Origin: Rhizophagus clarus
Taxonomy: Eukaryota; Glomeromycota; Glomeromycetes; Glomerales; Glomeraceae
NCBI GenBank assembly: GCA_015698045.1
Contig: BLAL01000286.1
Location: 186,001-250,000 of the forward strand
Length of the DNA stretch: 64,000 nt
Direction: 5' to 3'
In this document: positions 34,969 to 47,164 of the stretch, in pieces
Layout: every line of letters starts with the position of its first letter
How positions within the stretch are numbered: the stretch's first letter is position 1
Notes under the pieces: generated by a model
What the model was told of the DNA's origin: nothing
Databases searched by the model: none
The model's input: only the letters and a program-made list of their open reading frames with translations
Made by a program: the position numbers and the translations under genes

Positions 34969-36339
34969 ATTTAATAAAACTGAAACTTCAAATACGTCCA
35001 AAATAAGAAACAATGAAAACAATGAAAATCATCGATTCGTTGTCTAAACGGATATTACATATTTTGAACAACAATATTAACGTCATGTTGAGCAAAATCA
35101 TTTTCATGCACAAATTTAAATTTATTGACTACTTATTGAATTTCAACCAATAAAATTAGATTATACACGAACACAGCCGAAGACTGATAAAAAACGCGTC
35201 AATTATTGTATCTATGAAAAACATGCAAAATTTTCTAATGTAGAAAATGACGACCTTGTGTCTTCTTACAAAGAATTTTCAATAAGATCATTTTTGGTTA
35301 ACTTAATAAATAATAACTAAACAATACTCAAATTTTGAAAATTGTTTTTTCCTTTATTACTACGCTTTTTTTGATCGCACACGTATTATTTTTTTTTTTT
35401 ATAATCGGTAAATAACCTCCGAACCGCAAAATTTACATCTCGCGTAACCGAAACAAATATGACCTTGTTTCTCATATATCGAAACAAGCCCCTATTCTTA
35501 TTTTAGTCATCAAGCAATAGCGATGCACGCATTCTCATATATTGATCTTGATAAAATTTAATGTTTAAAAAAATCATTATCCAATAATATTATTTATATT
35601 AATTTAATTTTTCTTTCTATTCATTGAAAACAAATTATTAATCGAATATGCGAGTTCTTACTCAAAGATTTTTTATCGTCGAACTAGGCATACGTAAAAA
35701 GTCTTGGCAAAATTGCAGATTTTTTTATATAAAGACGAGCAAAACCTCCTCGGTTTGTTATCATACAATTTACTAAATTCTGTTAATCATTTTTTAATCA
35801 TATATGTAATTATATTCTTTTAAAATCACTCCCAATTTCTTATAATAACATTCTTCCTTTAATACTTAATTACAAAATTTATTCTCATGCTTAATGGTCA
35901 ATAGACTTTGATGTAAAATCACAGTTCCAATTTTATGGAGAAACCCTGACGTTACAATGTTAATTATTGTAATAAGAATCATCTATTCGAAATTATCTAT
36001 CTCAAGATATTGAAGACTCTTTAAAATTACGATTACCTCCATGACAACGGCTTTTGTTTGATCAATTATTCATTATGCATGTAGAAGTTATAAACGATAA
36101 TTAAGTCTTGTGGATTTAATCAACTTTTGCAACAAGAATTTTGCTGGCTCTTAATAAGAAATGTCCAAAGTAATCATAGTATATACGATATCAATCGTAC
36201 GTAATAGTTAATAATGGTGGAATAGTTAAATTAATTAAGTTCAGAAAATTTAAAATATTATGAATAGGAAGACAATTTTGACGATGATAATGTTACAAAT
36301 GATATTATTTTCTTGCATTGGGGAAAAATCGGACATTAT
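34969..36339. other. Intergenic sequence
   Basis: No supported gene on either strand. Confidence 0.4.
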
Positions 36340-36440
36340 TTACCATTTAATATTATATTTTCAATTTTATCAAAAGCAAAAATTTAAGATACTCCAAAAA
36401 ATTTCATAAATTAAAAACATCACCACTTAATAAAATAGCG
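36340..36440. repeat. Direct repeat outside the Argonaute inverted repeat
   Basis: TTTCATAAATTAAAAACAT with its AT-rich surroundings (TATATTTTCAATT) occurs here and again at about 36,800-36,880 in the spacer between the two arms. The left arm is thus bracketed by direct repeats. Confidence 0.7.
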
Positions 36441-36456
36441 AAAGAATACCGATATA

Positions 36457-36738
36457 CTATTAGCGGACACTTTTCATATTGGAATTAAATCCGTTTTCAT
36501 CAAGTAGAACGTGGTAATGTGTAGGACGTGAAGTCCCTTGTAAGCCAGGATGACTTTGAAGAATAGAAGTCAAATTCAAAAGGGTGAGTTATTACCGACT
36601 CTACTACCGTGTCAGGAAGACAGTTTCCTGTTCTGACAGATAAATTTTACAAATTAATTCGAAGGTTTCTTTGATGTAATTTTCATTATTATCATTATTT
36701 ATTATCATCATAATTTAGCATCTTTCCCTCCGCTACTA
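36457..36738 (-). pseudogene. Argonaute PIWI-domain fragment, left arm
   Basis: This 282-base arm is the inverted copy of 36,897-37,176, roughly 90 percent identical by eye. Read on the minus strand it encodes the C-terminal PIWI motif [20 protein letters not shown], then a one-base insertion breaks the frame, and the next frame reads [15 protein letters not shown]. It keeps residues closer to the family norm than the right arm does (GNCLP, and [10 protein letters not shown]). It lacks the rest of an Argonaute. Outer end CTATTAGCGGAC and inner end CCGCTACTA. Confidence 0.85.
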
Positions 36739-36896
36739 GATACTGTCTTCGGCCATGTCACACCCATCACTGAGTAGCAAAAACTAAAAAAAAAAAAAAT
36801 TAATTTTATTATATTTTCAATTATTTTACCAAAACGAGATATTCCCAAAATTTCATAAATTAAAAACATTTATCACTTAATAATTATTGTAATTAC
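36739..36896. repeat. Spacer of the Argonaute inverted repeat
   Basis: A 158-base AT-rich spacer that carries the second copy of the direct repeat found at 36,340-36,440 and an A14 run. No open frame. Confidence 0.7.
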
Positions 36897-37176
36897 TAGT
36901 AGCGGAGGGAAATTTATGCTAAATTATGATGATGATGAATGTAATAATGAAAATTACACCAAAGAATCCCTCGAGTTAATTTGTAAAATTTATCTGACAG
37001 AACAGGAAAACTGTCTTCCTAGCACGGTAGTTGAGTCAGTAATAACTCACCCTTTTGAATTTGACTTCTATCTTCAAAGTCATCCTGGCTTACAAGGAAC
37101 TTCACATCCTACACACTACCACGTTCTACTTGATGAAAACGGATTTAACTCCGATATGAAAAGTGTCCGCTAATAG
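36897..37176 (+). pseudogene. Argonaute PIWI-domain fragment, right arm
   Basis: An open frame at 36,916-37,173 (85 residues) contains [40 protein letters not shown] and LLDENGF, the unmistakable C-terminal PIWI segment of eukaryotic Argonaute proteins, including the conserved histidines near the active site. The first 25 residues or so are Asp/Asn-rich and not Argonaute-like. The remaining PIWI sequence, PAZ, MID and N domains are absent, and the last residues (MKSVR) come from the repeat end. A splice-acceptor-like CTGACAG directly precedes the conserved part, so the fragment may retain an intron end. Together with the left arm it could form an RNA hairpin with a 158-base loop. Confidence 0.88.
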
Positions 37177-38105
37177 AAATTGTTCCCGTCAAAAAGGTAC
37201 TGCAGAAATTAATTTAGCTGTTGATGACAGTTGTGATGGAAATTATGCAGCAAAGAAAGATCAGCACTATGAGGTAATAATTATTTAAAAAGTTCAGAGA
37301 TTTCGGATCGATGGAATAAGTACTTATGACTTTTATTTTCAAATGTTATAGTAATTGTAAGTAGTATTTAATAAATTTATAATTACGCGTTATTGGTATT
37401 CAAAAATTTTTATAGCAATATTAATATATGCATTATCTGTTATACATTTAATATTAAGGTTTAATTTTTCGTTACTGATAGTATTTCACATGACATTGGT
37501 TGTATTACAAAATTTGAAATTTAAGAAGCGTGAACAAATCCATATGGATGTATGTTTGCGCTATTGAAATTAATTATTTCATTGATAAAATTTAAATTAT
37601 CTATTCACTAGATTCGAATTTTACGTCACGGGTTTTTGTTGACTGTAATATTTAGGAGATCGGCGAATACTAATTTAATATTGTAAATTTTGTAACTTGA
37701 AATTAGAATTTTGTAATTACGTTCCTTTGAACTTAAAAAACTCTTTTAATACAGTCTTATATATATATATTAATTTTATTCACTCATACTCATATTATTT
37801 ATAAATTCATCTATATTGTAATTAACAATAAAGAAAAATTATATACATTTATCATTACAAAATGCTATCTGTAAAATTGAGAATGATCCCTCCTCTTTTA
37901 TTGATATATTTTAAACTTTATCAATTTATATATTTACATCGATTCACATCTAATCAATTTGTGTACTAATTAACGTTATAATCAAAATTAAAATTAATGA
38001 GACTCGACATACCGTATCTTGACTAGGATTAAAGGAAACATCTCCAGCTAATTAATGTCAACACAATGATTGATAACCAAATACGAGCCGTGTTCTTATT
38101 TCTTT
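37177..38105. other. Intergenic with a short coding-like relic
   Basis: At about 37,197-37,275 an open stretch reads KGTAEINLAVDDSCDGNYAA and on to KDQHYE before a GTAATA donor-like site. It lies directly right of the Argonaute arm but I cannot place it in that family. The rest is AT-rich without a gene. Confidence 0.3.
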
Positions 38106-38545
38106 TATTATTCTGTAGAAATTTCAACAGAAATAATATCAAAAGGTTGGAATCTTTCCCGATACTGACCGATATTCATCATTACGGGAACTTGCAAATA
38201 TAATATTCCAGATAGTCTGAACGATGCAATATTCAATTCTGCATCACCATTGTTGAGAGTTAGTTCTATCAAATTCTATAACGATAGGATAAGTATGAAT
38301 GAAGTGAATGTGAGCATTTGTTGTAATATTAATTTCTCTGACCACATTACTTAATGGTAATGTGTATTTTCTTCCACATCATCAGATAAGCCATTAGACA
38401 ATTGCCTTCGAGGTACATTAGGATGGATATAAAGAACGTCTTGAGCGATATCGATCTGAATTTGTTCTAAAGGCTATTGGAGCAGCCGGATGCAAAGGAT
38501 TAGATTGATCATGATCACCGATCAATAAAGATTTCGAAAATATTA
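38106..38545 (-). pseudogene. Broken gene of unknown family
   Basis: On the minus strand consecutive open blocks switch frame: IGDHDQSNPLHPAAPIAFRT, then QIDIAQDVLYIHPNVPRRQL to NGLSDDVEENTHYH, then INITTNAHIHFIHTYPIVIE to FDRTNSQQW, then GDAELNIASFRLSGILYLQV to FQPFDIISVEISTE and a TAA at about 38,115. At least three frameshifts or stops separate them. Residue usage is clearly protein-like. No family recognised; the start of the gene is not found. Confidence 0.55.
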
Positions 38546-39492
38546 GGTTAAAATATAATTTAAAATATAAAGTATTTACCTCTTTGTTTTAGGCGAAACG
38601 AGCGTGGCTTTGATTATAATATAAATGTTTGCCCTTTTTCTCTAATCACATTACTTAATAATTATACTGCAATTTGATTTTCCATTTAACAATTCCCCCA
38701 AAAATTCTAAGTTAGTTCCTCCTCCATTTAAAATTTACATATTCAACGTGGAAATTTTGTTTATTAACATCGGAAACGAAGGAAACCGTTTATAAGCATT
38801 AAATTATATGAAAATACATATAATAATTTTAATTTAGTACGCCATTCCCTTCTCAAAAATTTTTACGATAAAAATTTTTTTTACAAAATATTTCCCTCCA
38901 TGGGGTAACTTTTACTCCCTCTCCTTACTCCCTCTCCCCTTCATATTTATTTTCAGCCCTCCCCACCAACAGAAAATCCAATTGGCTTTGGCTTCGTGCT
39001 TGCTAAGTAGTTGTGTTCGGTGGCTTATCGAATTATTGCATTAACTGTTAACGGACTTTTGTTTAAAATCAGATATTAGCACATCCGGTGTGTAACCAGA
39101 CTTCACTATTTTTAGTATCGGAAACCCGTCCAAGGTCGTGACAGATAGACAGATAACAAAAAAATTAGTCCCCTAGATATATAAAGAACGCTCCACAGAC
39201 AGTCACATGTCATGCGACAATAAACATCACAACTTATGTTACATCGGGCGCGGGGCTAGAAGTACAGATAATTATAACTTTCATGTGTTGAGAGCTGTGT
39301 TGTTGATTGGAAGTCATATATACCAAAGGTAATCATTTCCGTAGACCGAAATTACCGAATAAAGATCAAAGTGATAACCATACCTAATGATTATCCTTTT
39401 GTTTGAATGGCATACTTTTCATCAATTATATAAATATACACCAAACTTTTAAGAAATAACATCTTTATATCAAATTTCTTAAATAATTCAAA
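38546..39492. other. Intergenic sequence
   Basis: No gene supported. Contains a pyrimidine-rich stretch (CTCCCTCTCCTTACTCCC, about 38,912-38,945), and a stem formed by AAAGGTAATCATT (39,335) with AATGATTATCCTTT (39,387). Confidence 0.4.
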
Positions 39493-39690
39493 ATGAAGAA
39501 AAAATTCATGTGCGACAGATCCAATTATACGGAATTTATTAATAAATCTTTGAAAAATTTAAAATTTGGACCTTTGATTAAAATTCATTATTATATGATG
39601 TTGATTAAAATTCATTATTATATGATGTTAATATCCAATCTAATGGATTGGGTGAATTTCGGATTGTTACTATCCAATCTAACGGATTAG
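39493..39690 (+). CDS. Possible small protein with internal duplications
   Basis: A 65-residue frame starting MKKKFMCDRSNYTEFINKS. TTGATTAAAATTCATTATTA is directly repeated inside it (giving LIKIHYYMM twice) and a second pair of phrases (ATCCAATCTAATGGATT and ATCCAATCTAACGGATT) follows. A TATATAAATATA box lies about 60 bases upstream. There is no recognised domain and the internal duplications weaken the coding case. Confidence 0.25.
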   Translation: MKKKFMCDRSNYTEFINKSLKNLKFGPLIKIHYYMMLIKIHYYMMLISNLMDWVNFGLLLSNLTD

Positions 39691-42600
39691 GTGAAGTATG
39701 TAGATAATTGATTTTTTTTTTTTTTTTTTATCATTTTTTGAATATTTTAAACCAAAACCTAACTTTTTTTCTTATTAAGATGGTAACCAAACGAGGTGGA
39801 GATTCATATCCTTAGGTCTAATTAAAGTTCTTCTTTAAGCACTCTTCATTAGAACAAGAATTTTCTTATTTTCTTATTAATTAATAATTATTTTTCATTA
39901 TCGTGTATTCATTTATTTTATAGAATTTTTCTTTTTTCTTTTTTTTTTTTTTTTTTTTCTTTTCTTTTTTTTTTAATAGATTTGTAAATAAATTTGTAAA
40001 TATCCTTTAACTTTAAAAATTATCTATTGTCATATTTGCCATTGGTATTATTGTGCTGATAAGTTTTATTACTTCGAATTATTTCGATTGATGAGTTTGA
40101 TAATTAAGTACATTTTACAGAACGAAAAAGATCATCTAATTTCGTACAAATTCAAAATTATAAAGATCGTATCAATAATCATGGCATCGTAACGAACATG
40201 AAAGCTACTATTAAGATTCTTTAAAGCGACTGGCTATATATATATAGAATCGGTAAATATTATTAATATTCTTTCTTGATCTATATAACTGAGAATTGCG
40301 AGACTATGTAATATCGACTTATTATTGCGAGTTGCGATCTTTTGATATAATCAAACTGCTAACTGCTTGTTAATGTTAGTTTAATCCATATTTTGACAAT
40401 ATCCTAATATGACAACTCTTTTTAAATAATCTTCGTTTGATGGTTCAATAGCTTTTCCATAATCTTAGATGGTTGCTTATTTGGCACATTTTTAAATAAA
40501 AAAAAACTCTTACGTTAAATTTAATTAAAACAATGATAAAACTACACGTAAATACTTGCACGAATATCCCGTAATGTATCAGGAAAAGGCGAAAGCTTAC
40601 CTCTAAAACTTTAAGCCATATGGTTGATCTCTTAGATCTCCACTTGCTCTCTTATAGAAGCACGGAGGACTTGAATAATGAGACAGGATCTGCCGAAATA
40701 TAACTGGGACCGCTAAACCTAATATCTAATGATCCACAAACTTATCATATTCGCTTTTTTTCTTTAAAAAAAAAAAAGGTTTGTTATTTTATTTCACAGA
40801 TATTTCTTTTATATTGTACACTTAATAATAGAAATTTCTAAAAACGTACGTGTAACCGTACACTTTTTACCATTTAATACTTGTAAACTTTAGTAGATAT
40901 CTCAATCATAGTATATTTAGGGGTCCTATTTGAAGTAATTCAACATACATTCTTTGAAATGAAGCTTTGATTTGGTTTAGCAGCTTCTACTGAAACTGTT
41001 AGTGTTAGCTCTGCTGCTAACACCGTATAATGGCACAAAAACTGAAGACTATATAAATTAAAGAAAAATATATCACTTATTGAGTATTCACAATTCTTGG
41101 ATTTTTCTTATCAGAGTAACTGCATTTTCTCTTACTAAACTAATTTTTTTTTTTTATTTTTTTAGACAATTCTTCATATTTATGAATTTTTTTAAGAATG
41201 GTTTATTGATAGCCTTGATTTTTATTTTTTTTCTTTGGCATATAAATTTTTTATTTAGTTAAATTGTTTATTTAATTTATAGTTATTCTTTTTTAATTGT
41301 ATTTTTTCATTTAGATATTTTTATTCTGATCAATATAGAACCTATATTTGGAATTTTGTTAAATAAAGATAATTTGATTGCTGATTGGTTGTCTTTAATA
41401 TATTGTCAGATTTTGTTGATGGTATTCAAAATATGTATATTAAAAGAATTGATGTAAAAAACTTTAATGTCATTCAAAGTTAATTATTTATTATAGGTGA
41501 TATATCTAATTTCATATTATTTATTAATAAAGTTATTATATAGCAGTTACTACAGCATTGTATTTTTTATTGGATATAAAAGCTAAATATGCTAAAAGAA
41601 ATATTTAACAAAAACAAATGTGCATTTAATTTAAAAAACAAAAGCCTTAATTAATATTCAAAAAATCATTGCATTATAATTTTGGATATTATAATTTTTA
41701 TAGCTGACTTTAAATTTAATGAATATAATTATGCTTGTTCTAATTTTGTATGAGTTACTATTATTGACAAAAATTTTTAAAAACTAATTAAATTATAAGG
41801 TTATCTGTTTTCAGTACAATTCTTTTATTTTTTGTTTTTTTTAGAAAAAAAAATTCTATTTTCATAAAGTGAAATTTATCTTTATAGCACTATACAAATA
41901 ATAAAATAATCTTTTTTTAAAAAAAATTGGAAATAAGAGTATTGTTATTAAAATAAAAAACAGTATTATTATAATAAATTATTTGTAATTCTTAAAAAAT
42001 AAATTAAAAAAAAAGAATTTTACTTTATGATTTATATAAAAAATTACTATATTATAAATAATTAGATTACTAGAACCTATAGGAAAAAAATTTATTTACC
42101 TTTTTATAGTATTAGTAATAGTTCTTTTATTTTATTATTATTTTTTAGTAATAAGATTTGATGATTTAGCTTAAACTAAATTATTAAATTACTTAATAAA
42201 AAGTAATTTATATAAATTCACTTTAAAATTTATATTGAGTATTAAACAAAAATCAAGTATATTAAATTTTAATATTTTCTATATTTATTAGTTTAGATAG
42301 AATTAAATAATAATATTTTTTTATTACATATAATACTCCTAGACTAAGCCAGTTCAAATATCCATCTATAAATGTAAACCAAAATTAAGAAAAATAAAAC
42401 TAATCTAAAATTAAATTAAAAATCAAAAATTCAAAAATACAAAATAAAAATAAAAATAAAATAAATTTATAAATAAATACTCAAATAAAAATAACAATAA
42501 ATCAATTAACATTAAAATAAAATTATAACACAAATTTATCTATTTCAATATTCACCAATGGTCTCTTTTAAGTATATTTTAATTAATGGTAATAGGTATA

Positions 42601-42939
42601 AGAATAGAATTTGATCCATCTGTTTATAGCTTTCTATATAAATAGAATGATACAAATTTTTTTTTTTTAATTCAAAGATCGTATAATATTTTATTGTAAA
42701 ATATTAATTAAAATATTAAATACAAAGTATAAAATCCACCCATCTCAGCCAGATGTGATCCATAAATGAGAATAATACAAATAATTTATTTTAATAATTA
42801 ATAATGAATATATATTAATTATTTTAATAATATTTTTAAACATTCTTTTAATGACTTTAAAGTTTAATTTTGAATTTATGATTTATCTTATTAAAGATAT
42901 ATAACTTGAAAGTGTGTCTATATTTATATTTAAAATATC
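39691..42939. other. AT-rich region, no gene seen
   Basis: Holds T-rich tracts at 39,713-39,730 and 39,930-39,976 and becomes extremely AT-rich after 41,000. At about 42,335-42,420 (CTCCTAGACTAAGCCAGTTC) there is a phrase related to 53,927 and 58,285, another dispersed repeat. The frame at 41,080-41,262 is low complexity and not supported. Confidence 0.45.
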
Positions 42940-43189
42940 AATTTGATGGGACCCAAATAATACTAATATAATTCACATACGGGTTTGCATAGAATTTATA
43001 TAAAGTTACTTTTTAAACCTATAAATTAAGTTTGTGTAGATCAGTCAATTTGGAAGTAACTCACATATTATGTTTGCATAGAGTTTATAATAGATATATG
43101 TGGATTTATTTTTAAAAAATACTAATTTTAGTAAATATAAATTATTCAGTATTTACCAAAATTTATTTTATTTTATTTATTTTTATTAT

Positions 43190-44240
43190 TCTTTTCAGTT
43201 TTTAATACTCTAATTCCAAAAATTTAGTCGTGTTTTTTATCTAATAACACTACAAAAAATAAAAAAAGTTAACTTAATTAATTAAAAAAAACAATAAAAC
43301 ACCTCTCCCAATCCTCCCTTACTTTAATTCTAAAAGTCTGATCATGCTTTTTATCTGGCAACACTACAAAAAATAAAAAAAAGTTAACTTAATTAATTAA
43401 AAAAATAATGAAACATCACTTCCCCACCCTCTCTTACTTTAATTCCAAAAGTCTGGTCATACTTTTCGTCTGGCAACACTATAAAAAAGAAAAAAAAATC
43501 AATTAATTAGTTAAAAAAAAATACTAAAAAACACTTCTCCACCCTTCTTTACCTTAATTCTAAAAGTCTGGTCATACTTTTCATCTGGCAACACTACAGA
43601 AAAGAAAAAAAAAGTTAATCAATTAGTTAAAAAAAAATACTGAAAAACACTTCCTCCACCTTCTCTTATCTTAATTTCAAAAGTCCAGTCATGCTTTTCA
43701 TTTGGTAACACTACAAAAAAGAAAAAAAAAATTAATTAATTAGTTAAAAAAAAATACTGAAAAACACTTTCCCCACCCCCCTTACCTTAATTCTAAAAGT
43801 CTAGACGTCTGATCATGCTTTTCATTTGGTAACACTACAAAAAAGAAAAAAAAAATTAATTAATTAGTTAAAAAAAAATACTGAAAAACACTTTTCCCAC
43901 CCTCCCTTACCTTAATTCCAAAAGTCTGGACGTCTGGTCATGCTTTTTGTTTGGCAACACTACAAAAAAGAAAAAAAAAATAATTAATTAATTAGTTAAA
44001 AAAAACACCAAAAAACACTTCTCCCACTCTCTCTTACCTTAATTCCAAAAGTCCAGTCATGTTTTTTGTCTGGTAACATTATAAAAAAGAAAAAAAAAAA
44101 ATAAATAATTAATTAATTAAAAAAAACACCAAAAAATACTTCTTCACCCTCCTTTACCTTAATTTAAAAAGTCTGGTTATGCTTTTCATCTGGCAACACT
44201 ACAAAAAATAAAAAAAAAAAGTTAATAACTTAATTAATTA
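43190..44240. repeat. 110-118-bp satellite inside the transposon
   Basis: Nine or so units with the core AAAAGTCTGGTCATGCTTTT, CATCTGGCAACACTACAAAA, an A-rich run, AATTAATTAGTTAAAAAAAA, TACTGAAAAACACTT and CCACCCTCCCTTACCTTAA. One further unit lies at 44,770-44,860 beyond the inserted foldback. The same unit occurs in the other copies of the element (49.5-50.8 kb) and, diverged, at 8,030-8,640. Confidence 0.9.
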
Positions 44241-44250
44241 AGAAAACCCT

Positions 44251-44766
44251 ACGAAAAGTAAAAGTACTTAAAATATACTTAAATTATTATTAAAATATAC
44301 TTAAAATAAGTATCAATTTTAATTTACGATATACTTATAATATACTTTAAATGCACTTAAAATAATCTTAAAATGTACTTGTTTTTTGCTCAAATACTTA
44401 AATTGCACTTAAAATAAATTTTAAGTATAATTTAAATGTATTTTTTACATATTTAAAATATTTTTAAATTATACTTAAATTAAAAATAAGTACTATATAA
44501 GTATATTTTTTATATACTTAAAATATACTTAAATTAAAATTTAAGTACATTTTAATTATGTAAAAAATACATTTAAATCGTACTTAAATTTAATTTAAGT
44601 ATAATTTAAGTATTTGAATAAAAAACAAGTACATTTAAAATACATTTTAAATTATTTTAAATGCATTTAAAGTATATTATAAGTATATCATAAATTAAAA
44701 TTGATACTTATTTTAAATATATTTTAATAATAATTTAAGTATATTTTAAATACAATTACTTTTCGT
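44251..44766. mobile_element. 516-bp foldback (long inverted repeat)
   Basis: The left arm starts ACGAAAAGTAAAAGTACTT and the right arm ends with its inverse, TTACTTTTCGT; the arms of about 255 bases match almost throughout (for example ACTTAAATTATTATTAAAAT on both). It interrupts the satellite, which resumes at 44,767. No clear target duplication is visible. The arms themselves are made of variants of ACTTAAAATATACTT. Confidence 0.85.
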
Positions 44767-45375
44767 AAAAAAAATAATAAAATACCTTTCCCAATCCTCC
44801 CTTACCTTAATTCCAAAAGTCTGATTGTGCTTTTCGTCTGAAAATACTACAAAAATAAACTGATAAATAATTAAAAAAAGATCAGATATTCAGATTATCT
44901 GATTAGATTGGCAAGTCACATGATTCTGCCTTTATACCGAATAATTCATTATAGCTTTAATAAATTTTTTATAAATTTTTAAGCATATCTTTTCTTTAGT
45001 TTAAATTCTTTATTATTTTTTGAGTCATTTTATAGTTCTTTCTAATATTCCTTTAATTGAAGTGCATTAAATAGTTTTTTGTATAAGACTCTACTTCTTC
45101 TTTCATTCCATTATCAAGATTGAGGCCTGATTGTTTTACAATTAAATTATAATATTATTTTTTAATTTTAAAATTTAGATTTATATTTCTTTTTTTCTTT
45201 TAAATGTAAATTACATTGATTTGATTCCACAATAAAATAAATAAATAAATAAATTTTTTATAAATTTAAAAATTTTTTTTAACTAAAATGTAAGTTTTTG
45301 TAGCGTTACTATAAAAAAAAGTTGCGTAGAATTAATAGTAAATGCATGCAGTATTGTTTGGGGTCCTAATTTGAT

Positions 45376-45885
45376 TTCTAGTTAACATATATTATTATTA
45401 GAAAGTAAACTTTATAATTTTAATAATACAAAAATTACAAAAATTAATATTTAAATAATATTGATAGTTTATACCATTTTTTATAATACTAATTATACTA
45501 ATTATATTAAATAAAATATCTCTGCATTAAGAATCTTCTTTGATTAAATTATAATTAGTAGTTAACTCATTAGTAAAGAAATCTTTTATAATAGGTAAAT
45601 AATAAATAATATAAACCAAATAGTTAAATAAGTATATAATATAATTAATTAAATATGCTAATTTAACTATAGAAGATATATAATTAACAATTTTATTATG
45701 TAAAAATTTGATGATATAATGATAAAAATCTTAAATATTTTACTTATTTTAAAGCTACTTATTTGATTTTTTATTATTAAGAAACTGACAAATTATTATT
45801 AATTTACTCTTTTATAATGAAAGACTTAATTTATTATTTTATTAGAATATTTTTATAAATAGAAAAAAATTGCAAGTTAGTATTA
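45376..45885. other. AT-rich sequence between two elements
   Basis: No gene or delimited repeat seen. The last five bases (TATTA) are the left target duplication of the next element. Confidence 0.4.
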
Positions 45886-47159
45886 CAGTCTGGGATATTA
45901 CCATAAATGGAATCGATTTCAAGCATTTTGATTGGTGATAATCTTACTATTTTTTGTGTATGTCGATCAAAGAATATTGATCAAAATATTCTACAATTGA
46001 TACAATTTTATCATAAAACTAGCAAGACAAAGTTTTATTTTGAAAAATTTTATTATTTTTCTAAGTCTTAAAATTAAATCAAATATACTTTATTTTCGTT
46101 ATACTATATCTGTATTATCTATCTCATTATCCACACTTTGCAAATTTCGTACCTCTTGTAATATGGCTAATAATTCATTTTTTTTTAGACCCTACTGCTT
46201 GCGAATACTTTCACTCATTTGTTCTAAAAGAGATTCTAATTTACATAAAATCTCTATTTATGTCATTTTAGATTTATCCTTCTGTGCCATTGCTTCTTGT
46301 TATTCACTAAATACTTGAACACCAAAATCACTGGTACTGATCTTAAATTCTGAAAATTGAGCGCTAAAATCACATCTACTAGTTTCAGATTCTGCAATAA
46401 AATCACAGGTACTAGTATATAATAATATTTAATCCAATGTCTAATTTGCTATTATCAATGCTGTGATGCTTTCTTTTGCTTCGATTTTGAGAAGAATTTA
46501 AAATTTGTGATTTGATCTGGATTTAAAAGGGACTTATAAAAGTGGTTTGTAGATATAATTTGATTATAGTGTTTTTCACATAAAGAATATGATTCTAAAG
46601 ATATTTGAAGGTTAATAAGTTCTAGAAAAAATGTATGATAAAAGGAAAAATGACTAGACTGATTTTAATACTAGCATATCCTGATGTCACCATGTTTGTG
46701 ATGTTTTTGTTTCTCATTTTCTTAAACCTTTTCACTCATATATAACTATTAATACAAGGTAAATCCTTAGCAGATAGTTTTTTGTATGCTAGTACTACAA
46801 TAAAATTAAGAAAATAAATTAAAATAAAATTAAAAAGTGATAAAGAAACTCATTAAAAAAAACTTTATAAAAAAGCATCATAATTTAAAAATAGATTATT
46901 TTATAGTATTCATACTTTTGAGATAAGAGTTGATTATGGTAAAAGCTTCATTGATTATGAAACTACATACCTTTTACTACATATTTTTATAATTGCGTTT
47001 TGTAGTTTCAAAAAGAATGTCATGGAAAATTTTTTTGCCAAATCATGTTAATTCAGAAGAGATTGGCCAATTAAATTTTGTTTTAACTGCTAATCATTTC
47101 AGAATCATTCTAGAATAATGATCTGTTACACAATCCAATTTGAGAAATATCCCAGATTG
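45886..47159. mobile_element. 1.27-kb DNA transposon with 13-bp inverted ends
   Basis: Left end CAGTCTGGGATAT at 45,886; the right end in reverse reads CAATCTGGGATAT, ending at 47,159; 12 of 13 match. TATTA flanks both sides (45,881-45,885 and 47,160-47,164), a 5-bp duplication. The interior is AT-rich; a 92-residue frame at 46,040-46,318 has no recognised domain. The superfamily is not assigned; CAG-type ends recall hAT but the duplication is not 8 bases. Confidence 0.7.
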
Positions 47160-47164
47160 TATTA

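Larger units (their letters stand above)
42948..45367. mobile_element. GGGACCC-ended DNA transposon, copy A
   Basis: Left end GGGACCCAAATAATACTAAT; the right end in reverse reads AGGACCCCAAACAATACT. It is flanked by perfect 8-bp target duplications AATTTGAT at 42,940-42,947 and 45,368-45,375. Length 2,420 bases. Inside: a left unique region, the satellite at 43,190-44,240, a foldback insertion at 44,251-44,766, satellite again, then a right unique region ending TTTTTAACTAAAATGTAAG to the terminus. No transposase frame, so it is non-autonomous. An 8-bp duplication fits hAT or similar superfamilies, but the terminus does not settle this. Confidence 0.85.
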
